NCBI GenBank assembly: GCA_963924555.1
Contig: OZ004588.1
Span: forward strand, 2,418,001-2,482,000
Reading direction: 5' to 3'
DNA: 64,000 nt
From: Crambe crambe
Lineage: Eukaryota; Porifera; Demospongiae; Poecilosclerida; Crambeidae
A program made the translations under genes and the position numbers. Under the pieces are notes generated by a model that worked only from the letters and a program-made list of their open reading frames with translations, made no database searches and had not been told where the DNA came from. Numbering within the stretch: the first letter of the stretch is position 1; the number at the start of each line of letters is the position of its first letter. Of the stretch, positions 35,877 through 47,925 are shown piece after piece.

Positions 35877-38709
35877 CTGGGACATTCACTTCTCCCGGAG
35901 CATTATTAGGTAACAACAGGATGATGGATGATATGAAGGAGTGCGTAGAAAATGTGAAGATGTATTGAGGCAGGGTTCTGTCTTCAGCATGGAAAGGGGT
36001 TGATTTATCCACACCTTATTGGTGTGAAAAAGGAATACTGATACCTTTTGAGCCATGGAAAGGTAATGTACTGACACCTTCTAAAGGGGGAAGGTGGACA
36101 GGATACAGGCATATTAACCTACTCATAGAAAACTGCATTGATTATGTTTAATACACACACAGTATGTGTCCACACACACTTGACAAGTCCAACACACAAC
36201 ATGACAGACTGCTGGAGAGTTGGTAAGTGTGTAGGGTGCATGGATTGATATTAGAGCACACCCTCCATAAATAAATTCATACTGGCTTGATAATAGAAAG
36301 GGAGCCATTATGAAACAGAAAGTAAACAATCATATCGACTGAAAGTGCTACAACTTCTCTGGAGAGACACCTCAACATTTGAAGTCAAGTTCCTGTACTG
36401 CCACTCTATACACATTAGCTGGGTAAAGGGTCTCAACATTAGAAAGTCATAATAGAATGACAGTGGTGGGCCATGAGGTGTTCACATCTACTAACTCCAT
36501 CAGCACTTCCATGCTAGGGACAAACTGAATGTATAGGGGAGGGAGAGGGGATTACAATTATACCAATCAGAGAGAGTCCTTCCTTCATGCAAGCAACTCG
36601 TATTCACCCCACTACTGACAGAGATGGGAAAATATATAGGGGAGGGGCAATTAGAAGATGTACCGACAATACCGAGTCCTTCCTTCATGCATGCAACTCG
36701 TACTTAAGGGGTAAAGGGAGTTGAATTTGCATGTGGGTAGGATCCCAGACATTCAGACCCTATCAAGGGAGAGAGGAATTAATCAATGTGACACTGATGT
36801 CAGTACAGAGGTGCAGATAAATTTTCCAACCTGGAGAAGCTAAAGTCATAATTATGATGCACAGATTTCCATGTGGATGGATAATTTGGTGGTTTGCAAT
36901 TATGCTACCAAAGTTCATTATATAATGTCACAAACGACTACATGAATTTAAGTATGTAAAGTATAAGTTTATGAAAGACAGACGCACTCAGAACAACTAT
37001 AAAATAGAGTGAACACTGAGTAAAAGGTCTTCAGTAACATGCTTGGATTATGAATCCATATTGTAGCACACCCTCCCCTCTACCCTCATACCATACTATG
37101 GTAGTTGGATGATAGAAAGGGGGCGCATTGAAACAGAAAGTGAAAAATTGTATTACCTGACAGTTTTAATAAGGCAACCTCTCTGAATCAACATTTTTGA
37201 AGTCAACTTCACGCTAGTGGGTAAAGGGTCTCAACCTTAAAAGGTCCTAAAAGTCAATGACACTGGTAGGCCATGAGGTGCTCAGGTCTACAAACCCCTA
37301 CCTGATAGGGAAGTTTGGGACTGTTTCGTAATTTTAAAGCATAATTTGAGGAACGATTAATCTAAAGTGCTGGCTGGGACTGTCACATATAATGCCCACC
37401 ATATGTATGTAGCAACTGGCTCTTATTTGGACATGTCAATCAGACACCTACAGGTGATTTGATGTGCTGTCAGGCACCTACAGATGATGTGGGTCTGCAC
37501 ACACACACCTTAGGGTAACAATTTAGCCAAACTGATATTGTGACATTTACGATGCAGTAGAATACACACAGAGTATTGGGACAAGCATTCTCCTGGGATA
37601 TTAACATGTGTAATTAACATAATATTATGTGACAATGAGACGGTGGATGATGTGGTGGATATGAAGGAGTTAGTAGTGAACCTGAATATAGGACAGCATG
37701 CATATCAACACCTTGTTTAGCATGGAAAATTGATATCTTTTGAGCCATACAAAACATTATGTACTGGCTCCTTCTAAAAGGGAAGCAGGATAAGAGTATG
37801 ATTCCATATGCTAGTACATACAACAACAAAGAGGCTCGAGGAGGGAGAAGGTGCAATAATAATGCTCTAAAAAAACACATCAAAAAGGAAATCACATGTG
37901 ATAACCAAGTAAGGGTCGCTGTCACACATCATTTTGCCACACATGCACATCCTTTATAGGATCCAATTGACCTTAAAGAAACTATTACACAGTACAAATA
38001 TAAGGTGAGAAGGATTGATGGTTACCTGTAAAGGTTTGTTCTCTTAGAGGGATGATTGTGACTGCTCCTCTTTCTTGAGGGGTTCATTATCTCATTCTGT
38101 AATTGCATACACAATATACAGTACTTAAATAGAACGATGCAAAAGATGGGGGGTGGGGGTGTGTATGGCAAAAAACATACATACTACAAGTGATAGCAGC
38201 AACACATTATGTGTACGTATTGTGTTGAGGGGAGGGGGGATCTCAGACATTATCTCTGACCCCCAGATCTCCAGAAATTTTTTGACATAGACATTCTAAC
38301 CACTTCCACTTCACTACTAACACACATCAATTGAGGAAGGTTCTATACAAAGAGCATACAATTTACTGCTGATTGTGTATAAAAAACTGCAATGTCTCAG
38401 AGCGGGAAAAAGTGGCTTTTCAGATATACTTTATTCCTCAGCTTTGTAGTCTTCTATGGAATAACATGGAACTGAATTTTTCACATTATGCATGGATGGA
38501 ACCACTGCACAAACACTAATTGGGAGAGTAGAAAAGGTGGTTCCTTTTCAATGTTCTAAAACATGATAAGTACATAGCAACACAACTAATTTGGGGTCCA
38601 CCCCCAACCCTTCCTTCATTAGAGCAATCAACTATGGAAAGTAATTTCATCAGTTCTGAATGGACTACAAGTCAGAGGAATAAAACATTAATTCACCACA
38701 ACATAATCA

Positions 38710-38718
<9 letters not shown>

Positions 38719-38766
<48 letters not shown>
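38719..38766. repeat. (AC)n microsatellite
   Basis: About 24 AC units inside the module array. Confidence 0.95.
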
Positions 38767-38771
<5 letters not shown>

Positions 38772-41700
38772 GAGAGTATTGGGAAATATACTCCTCCTGG
38801 GGCATTATTGTGGAATTTGTGGAAATGTATTGAGGCAGAGTTCTATCTTCAGCATGAAAAGGGGTTGATCGTCTAGAATGAGTGGAAGGTAATATGAGGT
38901 GCTCACATGTGCAAACTCCCCCTCAGCACTATCCATGCTAGGGACAAAGAAAGATGGGACAATATATAGGAGGAGGGGGGCAATCAGAAGACGTACTGAT
39001 TATACGTACCTAATGCACTGCACATAGGTGGCATATCAACACCAAACATGAAAAGTGATGTCTTTTGGGTCAGTTCCACATAAAGTACTGGCACCTTCTA
39101 AAGGGGAAAGCTGGATAGAGGACATGATTCCATACACATGCTAGTACATACAATTATAACCACAATACAACCACAAAAAGGCTAAAGAAGGGGAGGGGGA
39201 GGTGGTTGATACGGTCTGAAACTACATCAAACAGAAATCACACGTGAAAGGAAAGTGACCAAGTAATGGCTGCTTGAACAGATAAAGGTGAGATAGATTG
39301 ATTACGATGGTTCTTCTTTCTTGGGCTTCGTCATCACATTATATAATCACATGCACAACATATGTGATAGTACTTGAGAAAAGGGGTCTTATGGAGCAAA
39401 AATTCAAAAAAAAGTTATTGGTATCATTCTAAAGCTCTTAATCTGGAGATTTTAAACAACACAATATTATGCACAATAGGACGTCTGATATACTACCCTA
39501 GTACATTGCACTTCTGACACATGGAAGAGCACTTAGTCACTATTTTTCAACATGACAGTACTGGCTTGGATGGATGGAAGGTGGTCATTGATTAAACTTA
39601 TACATGTATTGATAATGTTGATACAGTATCTAAAGATGACAAGTTTCACTGTATAATACACCAGCATCTAATACTAAAGGTTCTAAATAATGCACAGTAA
39701 TTACATTCCAGTTTAAGGCTAGTTGAAACATGCTAAGACTATGCATGGGATTCATATTAGACCACACCCTCCTAAAATAAAGGTATTCCCAGTCTAAAAA
39801 ACACATATTGGCTTGACACTGGACAATAGAAAGGGAGCGATCGTGAAACAGAAAGTAAACAATCATATCAACTGAAAGTGCTACCACCTCTCTGGACGAC
39901 ATTCAAAGTCAAGTTCCTATACTGCCACACATAAGCTGGGTAAAGGGTCTCAATATTAGGTCATAAGTAGAATAGAATGACATGTCTACCATCGGCAAAC
40001 TGAATGTATAAGGGAGGGGGGGTGGCAATTAGAAGATGTACCAATTATATTAATCAGAGAGTCTTTACTTCACGCAAGCAACTCGTATTCACCCATAACT
40101 TGTTCAGCAGGGAGGAAGGGGTGGAGGAAGTTGAATTGTGTATGTGGGTAAGTTCCCATAGATTCAGATGGTACAAGAATCCTATCAAGGATGAGAGAAA
40201 TTAATCGATGTGAAACTGATGTCAGTACAGAGGTGCAAGTTTTTCCAACATGGAGAAGCTAATGATGCACAGATTTCCATGTGGATGGACAATTTGGTGG
40301 TTTGGTAAATAAGGACTTAAACTATACCAAACTTATGCAAGAATAATTACACTTTAGATTAATTGGTAAGGATCAATAAAGTCACAAGCGACTATATGAA
40401 TTTAAGCAAGAGAAGGTTCAAAATGAGTGTACGTCTGAAAAATAAAAGACAATCACTAACATGCTCGGATTGTGAATCCATATTGTAGCACACCCTTCTC
40501 AAATCTCTATCAAAGCTAAGCTCATGTTTTACAATACTATATAAAGGAGAACTGAAACAGAAAGTGAACAATCATATAGACTGAAAGTGACATCAACTAG
40601 AGTGGGTAAAGGGTCTCAACATTAGAATGACGTGACACAACCAACAATTGAGAATAACAATGAGGTGCTCAGGTCTATAAACCACTATCCATGTCATGCT
40701 AGTGATAAAATGAGATGGGCCAAAGGTCAAAGGGTCAATCCATTAAGGGCCATAATCAATTCACAGCTATAAGTCAGTGATTGGAAAGTATGAGGGAAGA
40801 CCCTGAAATTGAAACAAGCTGAGGTAAGTGTGTGGGGATTATCTCACGCATCACCATTAACCATATCAAGATGAAATATTCAAAGATATAGAGGTAAGAG
40901 GTCTAAATTGCACAAAATATGAATGTAACCTCTCTGTACCCAATTGTGATGCTGGGAAAGGTGGTGAGCATCAATGTAATAGTACAGGAAGGTGGGTGAG
41001 CAGCATTCAATGTATTATGTACCTCTAGTGAGCATCATTAAGAACCAATATGTAATATGGGAAAGGGGGTGCATGAACATCATCCATTGTATATTACTAT
41101 CATGGGTGAGCCCCTCCCTCAGTATATAGAGCATACAATTTTAAGACCATTGATTACATATGGATAGAGAATAAAAACTGCAAGGTCCACTATTGATTTA
41201 CTCCACTACATGGTTGACAACAATTACCATGAAACTACCATGGGGAAAAGGCCATCAGTAACATGCTCGTATTATGAATCCATAAAGTAGCACACCCTCC
41301 TCAAATCTCTATCAAAGCTACTACTCCAATTAATTTTAAATGGATGATATAAAGTCTCATATAATCAATAGAAAGTTAAACCATCTAGAAAGAAAAGGGT
41401 GGGGCATGAAATGTTCACTATCAATGCTATACAAAGTGATGCTAGGGACAAAGTGAGATGGGACTATGTAATTATTGGGGGAGGGAGGGACAATCAGAAG
41501 ACATATTGGACTGGGATAGAGATTATTGCAGTGGAACCTGACACACTTGGGACCCAACCTTTTGTAGAGAGGTTATGCAACCCACCTGTCACATGATATC
41601 TTAACACTATGTCATACTTTACGTATGTGCTGTAGTCATTAATTGTAACAGTCTCAACCTGGCAGGAATTTCACATACGTACATACCAACCAATGGGGGA

Positions 41701-42784
41701 TATGCTCTAAAGGGCTGTGTCCAATCTGTCTGGGGCAGTCACACACACTAGTATCATAATACTCAAACTTCTAAATAATGGACAGTAAATATGGTACACA
41801 TGAGAGTGCTGATCAAGACATTCAGACAACACTTACTAAGTGCAGCATATTTTCCCATTCCATTCTCAGACACTTTAACATTTGAAGTCAAATTCCTGCA
41901 CAACTGCTCAATACAATAGAGTGGGTAAAGGGTTTCAACATTAGAAAATCACGAGGTTGATGTCAACCTCTAGATCCACAGGGATATGCCATGAGATGTT
42001 CAGGTCTACAAACCCCCTCTCAACACTATCCATACTAGTAAGTAAGTAAGATTGGGGGAGGGGTATACTAATATCCTGTCATCCTGTCATAGTGATTTGT
42101 GAGGGAAGACCCTGGAATTGAAACAGGATGAGGTATAAGACACTCCCTTTTTTTAAGGTCGCTGGATAATATACCTTCTAGACATACTGTATATGCATTG
42201 CCCAGTTAGTAAGAACTTCCACACACACACCAGTGGATGTGCATGTGGTATCCAGAGGAAATTAACAGGATTGTGATTGGAAACACATGACATGATAAGG
42301 TACATAATACACAGCAACACACAACTAACACTAATTTAGGGGGTCTCCCCATCAATATGATGAGGTTAGCTGTGGAAGGGTAATTTCACTAGTTCTGAAT
42401 AGACCAATTACATTTCGCCAGAGGAAAATGGAACACTCAATGGCTTGAGCATAACCTGTACACAACTCACTGGCTGATTAACAAATTACACTTTTCACTT
42501 TGTTGTTCTGCTGGAGAAAAAGTAATTCTCTAGTTGTGATGTACTTGTGCACACTCAGTGGAAAAGCTGTACCGTGAAGTGGTTGGTGTTATTATAAGTA
42601 CAAGTGACAGTTGCACAACACACACAGTATACTGCAAATTTCACTTCCGTTTGAACATCGAGTTTTGCATATGACCTTTGACCCTCATTGCCACTGTATA
42701 AAATTGCAATACAAAACATGCGCAGTAGCCCACGCAATTTTCAAACGCAAGTGAAATCTGCAGTAGTGGATTGCAGTAATCTTG

Positions 42785-42910
42785 CAACATGAAATTCAGA
42801 ATACCAAACCAAAATTTACATAGCCTCCTTTCAAAGGAATTTATAGTTGGGCTACTTCAAAAGGAAGCTAGCTAAGTAAATTTTGGTTTGGTATTCTGAA
42901 TTTCATGTTG
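42785..42910. mobile_element. 126-bp hairpin MITE
   Basis: CAACATGAAATTCAGAATAC... at 42785-42818 is a perfect 34-bp reverse complement of 42877-42910. The inner part (TAGCCTCCTTTCAAAG / TTCAAAAGGAAGCTA) also pairs imperfectly, so the whole unit can fold back. No target duplication is evident. Confidence 0.8.
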
Positions 42911-43798
42911 TAATACAGTAGCATTTCTCCTGCATGGGATATTATGTGACAACAGGATGTTGCTGGATATGAAGGAGTTAGTAGGAAATGTATTGAGGTT
43001 GAATATAAAAGACAGCATGGAGGAAAGGGGTGGCATATTAATATCTTTTGAGCCATGGAAACATATCGTCCTAAAGGTGAAGCAGGATAAGAGTATGATT
43101 CCACATGCTAGTATATATACAACCATAAAGAGGCTCGAGGAGAGGGGAGGTGATTGAAATACAATAACAGTTAATGCTCTAAAAAACCACATCAAAAAGG
43201 AAATCACGTGATAACCAAGTAAGGGTCACTTGCTGCCAGCTGTCACACAACATTTTGCCACAACATGCACACCCTATATAGGATCCAATTGACCTTAAAG
43301 AAACTATTACACAGTACAAGTATAAGGTGAGAAGGATTGGTGGTTACCTCGAAGGATTTGAACGACTATAACTGCTCCTCTTCCTTGAGGACTTCATCAT
43401 CTCATTCTGTAATTGCATACACAACATACAGTGATTAGTTAGAACAATACGTGGAGGGGGTGTGGTGGGGGTGTGTTTGTAAAACCGTATAAAACATCAA
43501 CTACTAGTGATTGCAGCAACACATTATGTGTACGTATTGTGTTGAGGGGAGGGGAGGGATCTCCCACGTTATCTCCAACCCCCAAATTCTGAAACTTTTT
43601 AAAAACAATGTAGTGACCAGCTGAGCATACAATTCTGGAGGAGATTCTAACCATTTCTGGACCATATTCAGAGATGTTTCCATTTCTAAGTATAGCTGCT
43701 TAGCCTACTAACAAAAACAGTACAGAGCATTGATGACACATATGCACAGTTATTGTTATATGTCACAATGCAGAGAACACTAAGCAATATTTAGTTCA

Positions 43799-44312
43799 CT
43801 CTTTTCTAGCTCTAAGTGTTTTAATGCACCTGCACGAGCATTATAGCATCATTCGAGTGCACCATGCATTAAAACACATGGAGCTAGAAGAGTGATCTAA
43901 ACATTTTAGTGCTGATCACATGACTCGTGACCAATCAAATTCCAGTTGGTCCTTACAGAACCCTAGCCCTAGCCTAGCCCTAGCAAGCTCTGACACACTT
44001 TGGTTCAGCAAGAATGCTCTAGTTAATAATATTCAAAAAAATAAATGAGGTAAATTCCTGAGGTTTTCCTGTTTGAAACCCAATGTAACAGGTGAAATGC
44101 TGAAGTCTATAAAAGAAGACATTGAGATATTGATTTACTGTAAGCACTAGCTGGAAGGTCATAGTCCTAGTGGATCTTCCACTAGGCTCTTGTGTACCTT
44201 CAGTTCCTAATGCGCACTAAATATTTAGTGCACATAAAAGTGTGCTTTATGAGATTTAAAGCACACTTTTCAGAGGATCTGATTGGTCACGAGTCATGTG
44301 ACCAGCACTAAA
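43799..44312. repeat. Nested inverted repeats
   Basis: The arm TAGCTCTAAGTGTTTTAATG (43807-43829) pairs with 43866-43886. A second, outer arm, ATCACATGACTCGTGACCAA near 43917-43940, is mirrored by TTGGTCACGAGTCATGTGAC near 44284-44303. Between them, AAAGTGTGCTTTATG..AAAGCACACTTTT forms another hairpin at about 44238-44272. No coding content. Confidence 0.7.
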
Positions 44313-44383
44313 TAGAACCATAGCAAACACTTACTCGATTCTTTTTATTATTTCAGGGAAGGGGAGAGTGAGTGAGTAAGAGA

Positions 44384-44398
44384 GAGAGAGAGAGAGAG
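44384..44398. repeat. (GA)n microsatellite
   Basis: A short AG/GA run following GTGAGTGAGTAAGAG. Confidence 0.8.
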
Positions 44399-45467
44399 GC
44401 TAAATGCTGACTAAGAGTGTTAGCTCAGGGGAGGTGAAATTATTTACAGAGGGCAAATAAACACTGGTTACTGGAGTCATAGGTTAAGTTACAGAGGGGA
44501 CTTACAAAGGGAAACTTGAGATAGGGACATGCAAATCATGCTGGCATAGATTTTCAATGCCAGCAGTTGAGTGAGAAGCATTTTAGTGAAGAAATAATAG
44601 GAAAAAAATTTCTGTGAATCATTGGCTGCTCTTGCTACATATGATGGTATCAGGCAGGGTTTCATACAGCGCAGGGGGGAAGGGGGAGATCCCCCTTTGA
44701 TTGAAATTCCCCCAACCAATTACTGAAACCCTGTCAGGCATGTGTGTTAGTGAAGTGGAAGTAGTAGCAGAGGCTTTGTATTTTGATGGATCAATGTACT
44801 CCATGGTTGTTCATGGACTGTATATATTTAGTATGGAAAACTTCAGAGTAGAAAAAGCTTATCAGATATCATACACTTTATTCAGCTTTGCAATCTCCTA
44901 GTTAAATGTACTATCATCATAATTATCATCATACACACTTTAACTCCAAGAAAACACATCTTTTGCTCCAAGATGGGTGGATCAATGGATGACCTTTACA
45001 AACCGGAAGCTATCACTGGACTATGCACACCCTCCTAGGGCTAAACTCAATTGATATGGTCTGATACAGGACAATAGAAAGGGATCCATATTGAAACAGA
45101 AAATGAATTATCATATCAACTGAAAGTGTTAACATGATAAACTCTGGATATGCCACTCTATATACATTAGCTAGGCCAGAGTGGGTAAAGGGTCTCAACA
45201 TTAGAAAGTCACAAGTCCAAATCATCTCTAGAATGAGAGGTGGGCCATGAAGTGCTCAGGTTTATAAACTACTCAGCACTATGCATGTTAAGAGATGGCA
45301 CGATATATAGGGACAATCAGAAGACGTACTAAACTGGGAGGATATGTGGCATACCTCATTGAAAAAGATACCTTTTGGGCAAGTTCCACACACCTTCTAG
45401 AGGATATCACATCATATTGCTTGAATCCAAAAGATAAAGGTGACAAGGTCAACATTACTAATACTAC

Positions 45468-45745
45468 TCAATGGTTGTTCAGTATTCAGTATACTACTCC
45501 ATGGTTGTTCAGTATTCAGTATACTCCATGATTCTTCAGTATACTACTCCATGGTTCTTCAGTATACCACTTCATGGTTGTTCAGTATTCAGTATACTAC
45601 TCCATGGTTGTTCAGTATTCAGTATACTACTCCATGGTTGTTCAGTATTCAGTATACTACTCCATGGTTGTTCAGTATTCAGTATACTACTCCATGGTTG
45701 TTCAGTATTCAGTATACTACTCCATGGTTGTTCAGTATACTACAA
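45468..45745. repeat. 30-bp minisatellite (about 9 units)
   Basis: The unit is CTACTCCATGGTTGTTCAGT plus ATTCAGTATA. The first units are irregular, the last five nearly identical. The unit length is a multiple of three, so the plus frame stays open (MVVQYSVYYS repeated); this is not taken as a gene. Confidence 0.9.
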
Positions 45746-46077
45746 ACTACACATACAGGCTAAATCAACTGATACAGGACAATAGAAAGGGATCCATATT
45801 GAAACAGAAAGTGAATGTTCATATTGACTGAAAATGCTAACCTTTCTAGATATGCCACTGTATATTAGCCATGGGTAAAGGGTCTCAACATTAAAACTCA
45901 CAAGTGCAGAATAGTCATCTGGTTGGCCAAGAGGTGCTCAGGTCTACAAACTCTCCATCGATTAGTACTATCCATGCTAGAGACAAGTGAGATGGTACAA
46001 TATATAGGGAGAGGGTGGGGTGTGTGTGTGTTCATCAAAAACAGCTCTATCTATAAACATCAGTGCTTCAGTGATCT

Positions 46078-46085
46078 CATGAAAA
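46078..46085. repeat. Target-site duplication, left (right copy 55152-55159)
   Basis: CATGAAAA on the left and CATAAAAA on the right, one mismatch, immediately outside the terminal inverted repeats. Confidence 0.75.
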
Positions 46086-46164
46086 GGTTATTTCCCTGTA
46101 TAAGCAGTCACGAAACATGCTTACTCAGCAAGCTATATGTAACATGCACATAGTTGCTGGTTGG

Positions 46165-46991
46165 CAATGGTGTAATAGTCATACTAGGTGTATCAGTTGT
46201 GTGTAATGGTTGTGCTAGGTGTATCAGTTGTAATGGTAGTGCTAGATGTATCAGTTGTAATGGTCGTGCTAGATGTATCAGTTGTAATGGTTGTGCTAGG
46301 TGTATCAGTTGTAATGGTCGTACTAGGTGTATCAGTTGTAATGGTCGTACTAGGTGTATCAGTTGTAATGGTTGTACTAGGTGTATCAGTTGTAATGGTC
46401 GTACTAGGTGTATCAGTTGTAATGGTTGTACTAAGTGTATCAGTTGTAATGATTGTACTAACATCAGTTAAAATGGTTGTACTAAGTGTATCAGTTGTAA
46501 TGGTTGTACTAACATCAGTTATAATGGTTGTGCTAAGTGTATCAGTTGTAATGGTTGTGCTAGGTGTATCAGTTGTAATGGTCGTACTAGGTGTATCAGT
46601 TGTAATGGTTGTACTAGGTGTATCAGTTGTAATGGTTGTGTTAGGTGTATCAGTTGTAATGGTTGTGTTAGATGTATCAGTTGCAATGGTTGTGCTAGGT
46701 GTATCAGTTGCATGGTCATACTAGGTGTATCAGTTGTAATGGTTGTGTTAGGTGTATCAGTTGCAATGGTTGTGCTAGGTGTATCAGTTGCAATGGTTGT
46801 GCTAGGTGTATCAGTTGCATGGTCATACTAGGTGTATCAGTTGTAATGGTTGTGTTAGGTGTATCAGTTGCAATGGTTGTGCTAGGTGTATCAGTTGTAA
46901 TGGTTGTGCTAGGTGTATCAGTTGTAATGGTTGTGCTAAGTGTATCAGTTGTAGTTGCAATGGTTGTGCTAGGTGTATGCTAGGTGTATTA
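46165..46991. repeat. Left terminal minisatellite, 27-bp unit (about 30 copies)
   Basis: The unit is GTGTATCAGTTGTAATGGTT plus GTGCTAG, with A/G variants (GTACTAG, GTGTTAG). It is the reverse complement of the right-end array at 54247-55050. The 27-bp length keeps frames open (MVVLGVSVV repeats), which should not be called as protein. It lies just inside the terminal repeat, where transposase-binding arrays are found in other transposons. Confidence 0.95.
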
Positions 46992-47905
46992 GTTATTAGG
47001 GGTTATGCTAGTCACAAGGGTTTGTCTGAAAAACAAGCATGAGTATAATGGTATAAGGGATGACCTCTTACAGTGGGTGTGACCATGAAGCCACTTGATA
47101 GCTATGCACAAGGTGTTCATGGAGAATGGGAAAATTCCCCAAATTACATAATTATAGTCTATAACTAGTAATATGTGTACCATAGACGCTGAATAGTAAC
47201 GACCCTTATAACACCCTGTCACTGATTTACCTACTTTGCATTTAGCTATAGCAACCCATGTAACACCAGTCGTTACATTTATTGAGAGGAAAATCGGAAT
47301 AACGTTAATAGGAACAGAATAACTGTTCACTATCATATGCCATTATCTGAGTCCAATTCAAAGAGACCATGATAATCAAGCAAAGAATTGCTACAAACAT
47401 TATTATGAATAGTTGGTAGCAATGTTATCATCATGGTTACAAACAACAGTGACCAATAGTTTATTACAACCCACAGGAATGTAACACTGTACACAATTGT
47501 AGCAACCCATATGTTTTGCTAAATGTTACAACAGAGTGGAATGTGATTTTTATCATTTCCATAAGCTACTTTGAATACTATTCATAGCTTGACATAATTA
47601 TTACTGCTTGCATGAATCTGAATGCAGTAAATAGGAAAGATGAACTCTCATGAATGAAAACTTCATGTTGATATTATGTCAATAAAATTTTGAATGGGGT
47701 AAAGTAGCAGGGTTCTTATTTTGTTAATTGGGATATCAGCAAGCATCCAGAATTATTATTTTAACAATGATTATGGAACAAAAAAAAAAGAAAAAAAAAA
47801 GGAAAGTGCAGTACACTTTGTAATTAATTATGTAGTACACAGTACTGGTGTATGATAGTGTGTTGTTTTTATTTCTTATTATAGCATGGAAAGAACCCAC
47901 AATTC
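46992..47905. other. Left interior of the transposon, non-coding
   Basis: Contains the repeat block 47179-47500 shared with 25833-26294 and an A-rich tract at 47779-47801. No gene is seen between the left array and the transposase 3' end. Confidence 0.5.
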
Positions 47906-47911
47906 TTTATT
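47906..47911 (-). terminator. Poly(A) signal of the transposase gene
   Basis: TTTATT on the plus strand gives AATAAA on the minus strand, 15 nt beyond the transposase stop codon. Confidence 0.5.
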
Positions 47912-47925
47912 ATAAACTTCTATTT

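Larger units (their letters stand above)
30906..45300. repeat. Decayed tandem array of exon-like modules (gene-family graveyard)
   Basis: The same landmarks recur every 0.7-2 kb: GGGTAAAGGGTCTCAAC (near 31607, 31900, 35108, 36421, 37219, 39938, 40604, 41924, 45181); CCATGCTAGGGACAA (near 31698, 33503, 36509, 38933); and GGCCATGAGGTGCTCAGG. On the minus strand several are bounded like exons. NEIMNPSRKRSSHN sits between an AG and a GT near 38.1 kb, with relatives near 39.3 and 43.4 kb, and YLSMAQKVSVF lies near 36.05 kb. On the plus strand, 33540-33680 reads HDLRNDVLTGTVTYNAHHMY and ends at CTACAG|GTG; a broken twin is at 37320-37455. No intact gene remains that I can assemble. Confidence 0.65.

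Noticed and set aside
45440..45831. Plus-strand frames of about 85-107 codons (WLFSIQYTTP, MVVQYSVYYS)
   Set aside because: Translation of the 30-bp minisatellite.
46108..46983. Open frames across the left transposon array (MVVLGVSVV and ARCISCNG repeats)
   Set aside because: Products of a 27-bp tandem repeat open on both strands; the inverted copy at the right end gives equivalent frames.
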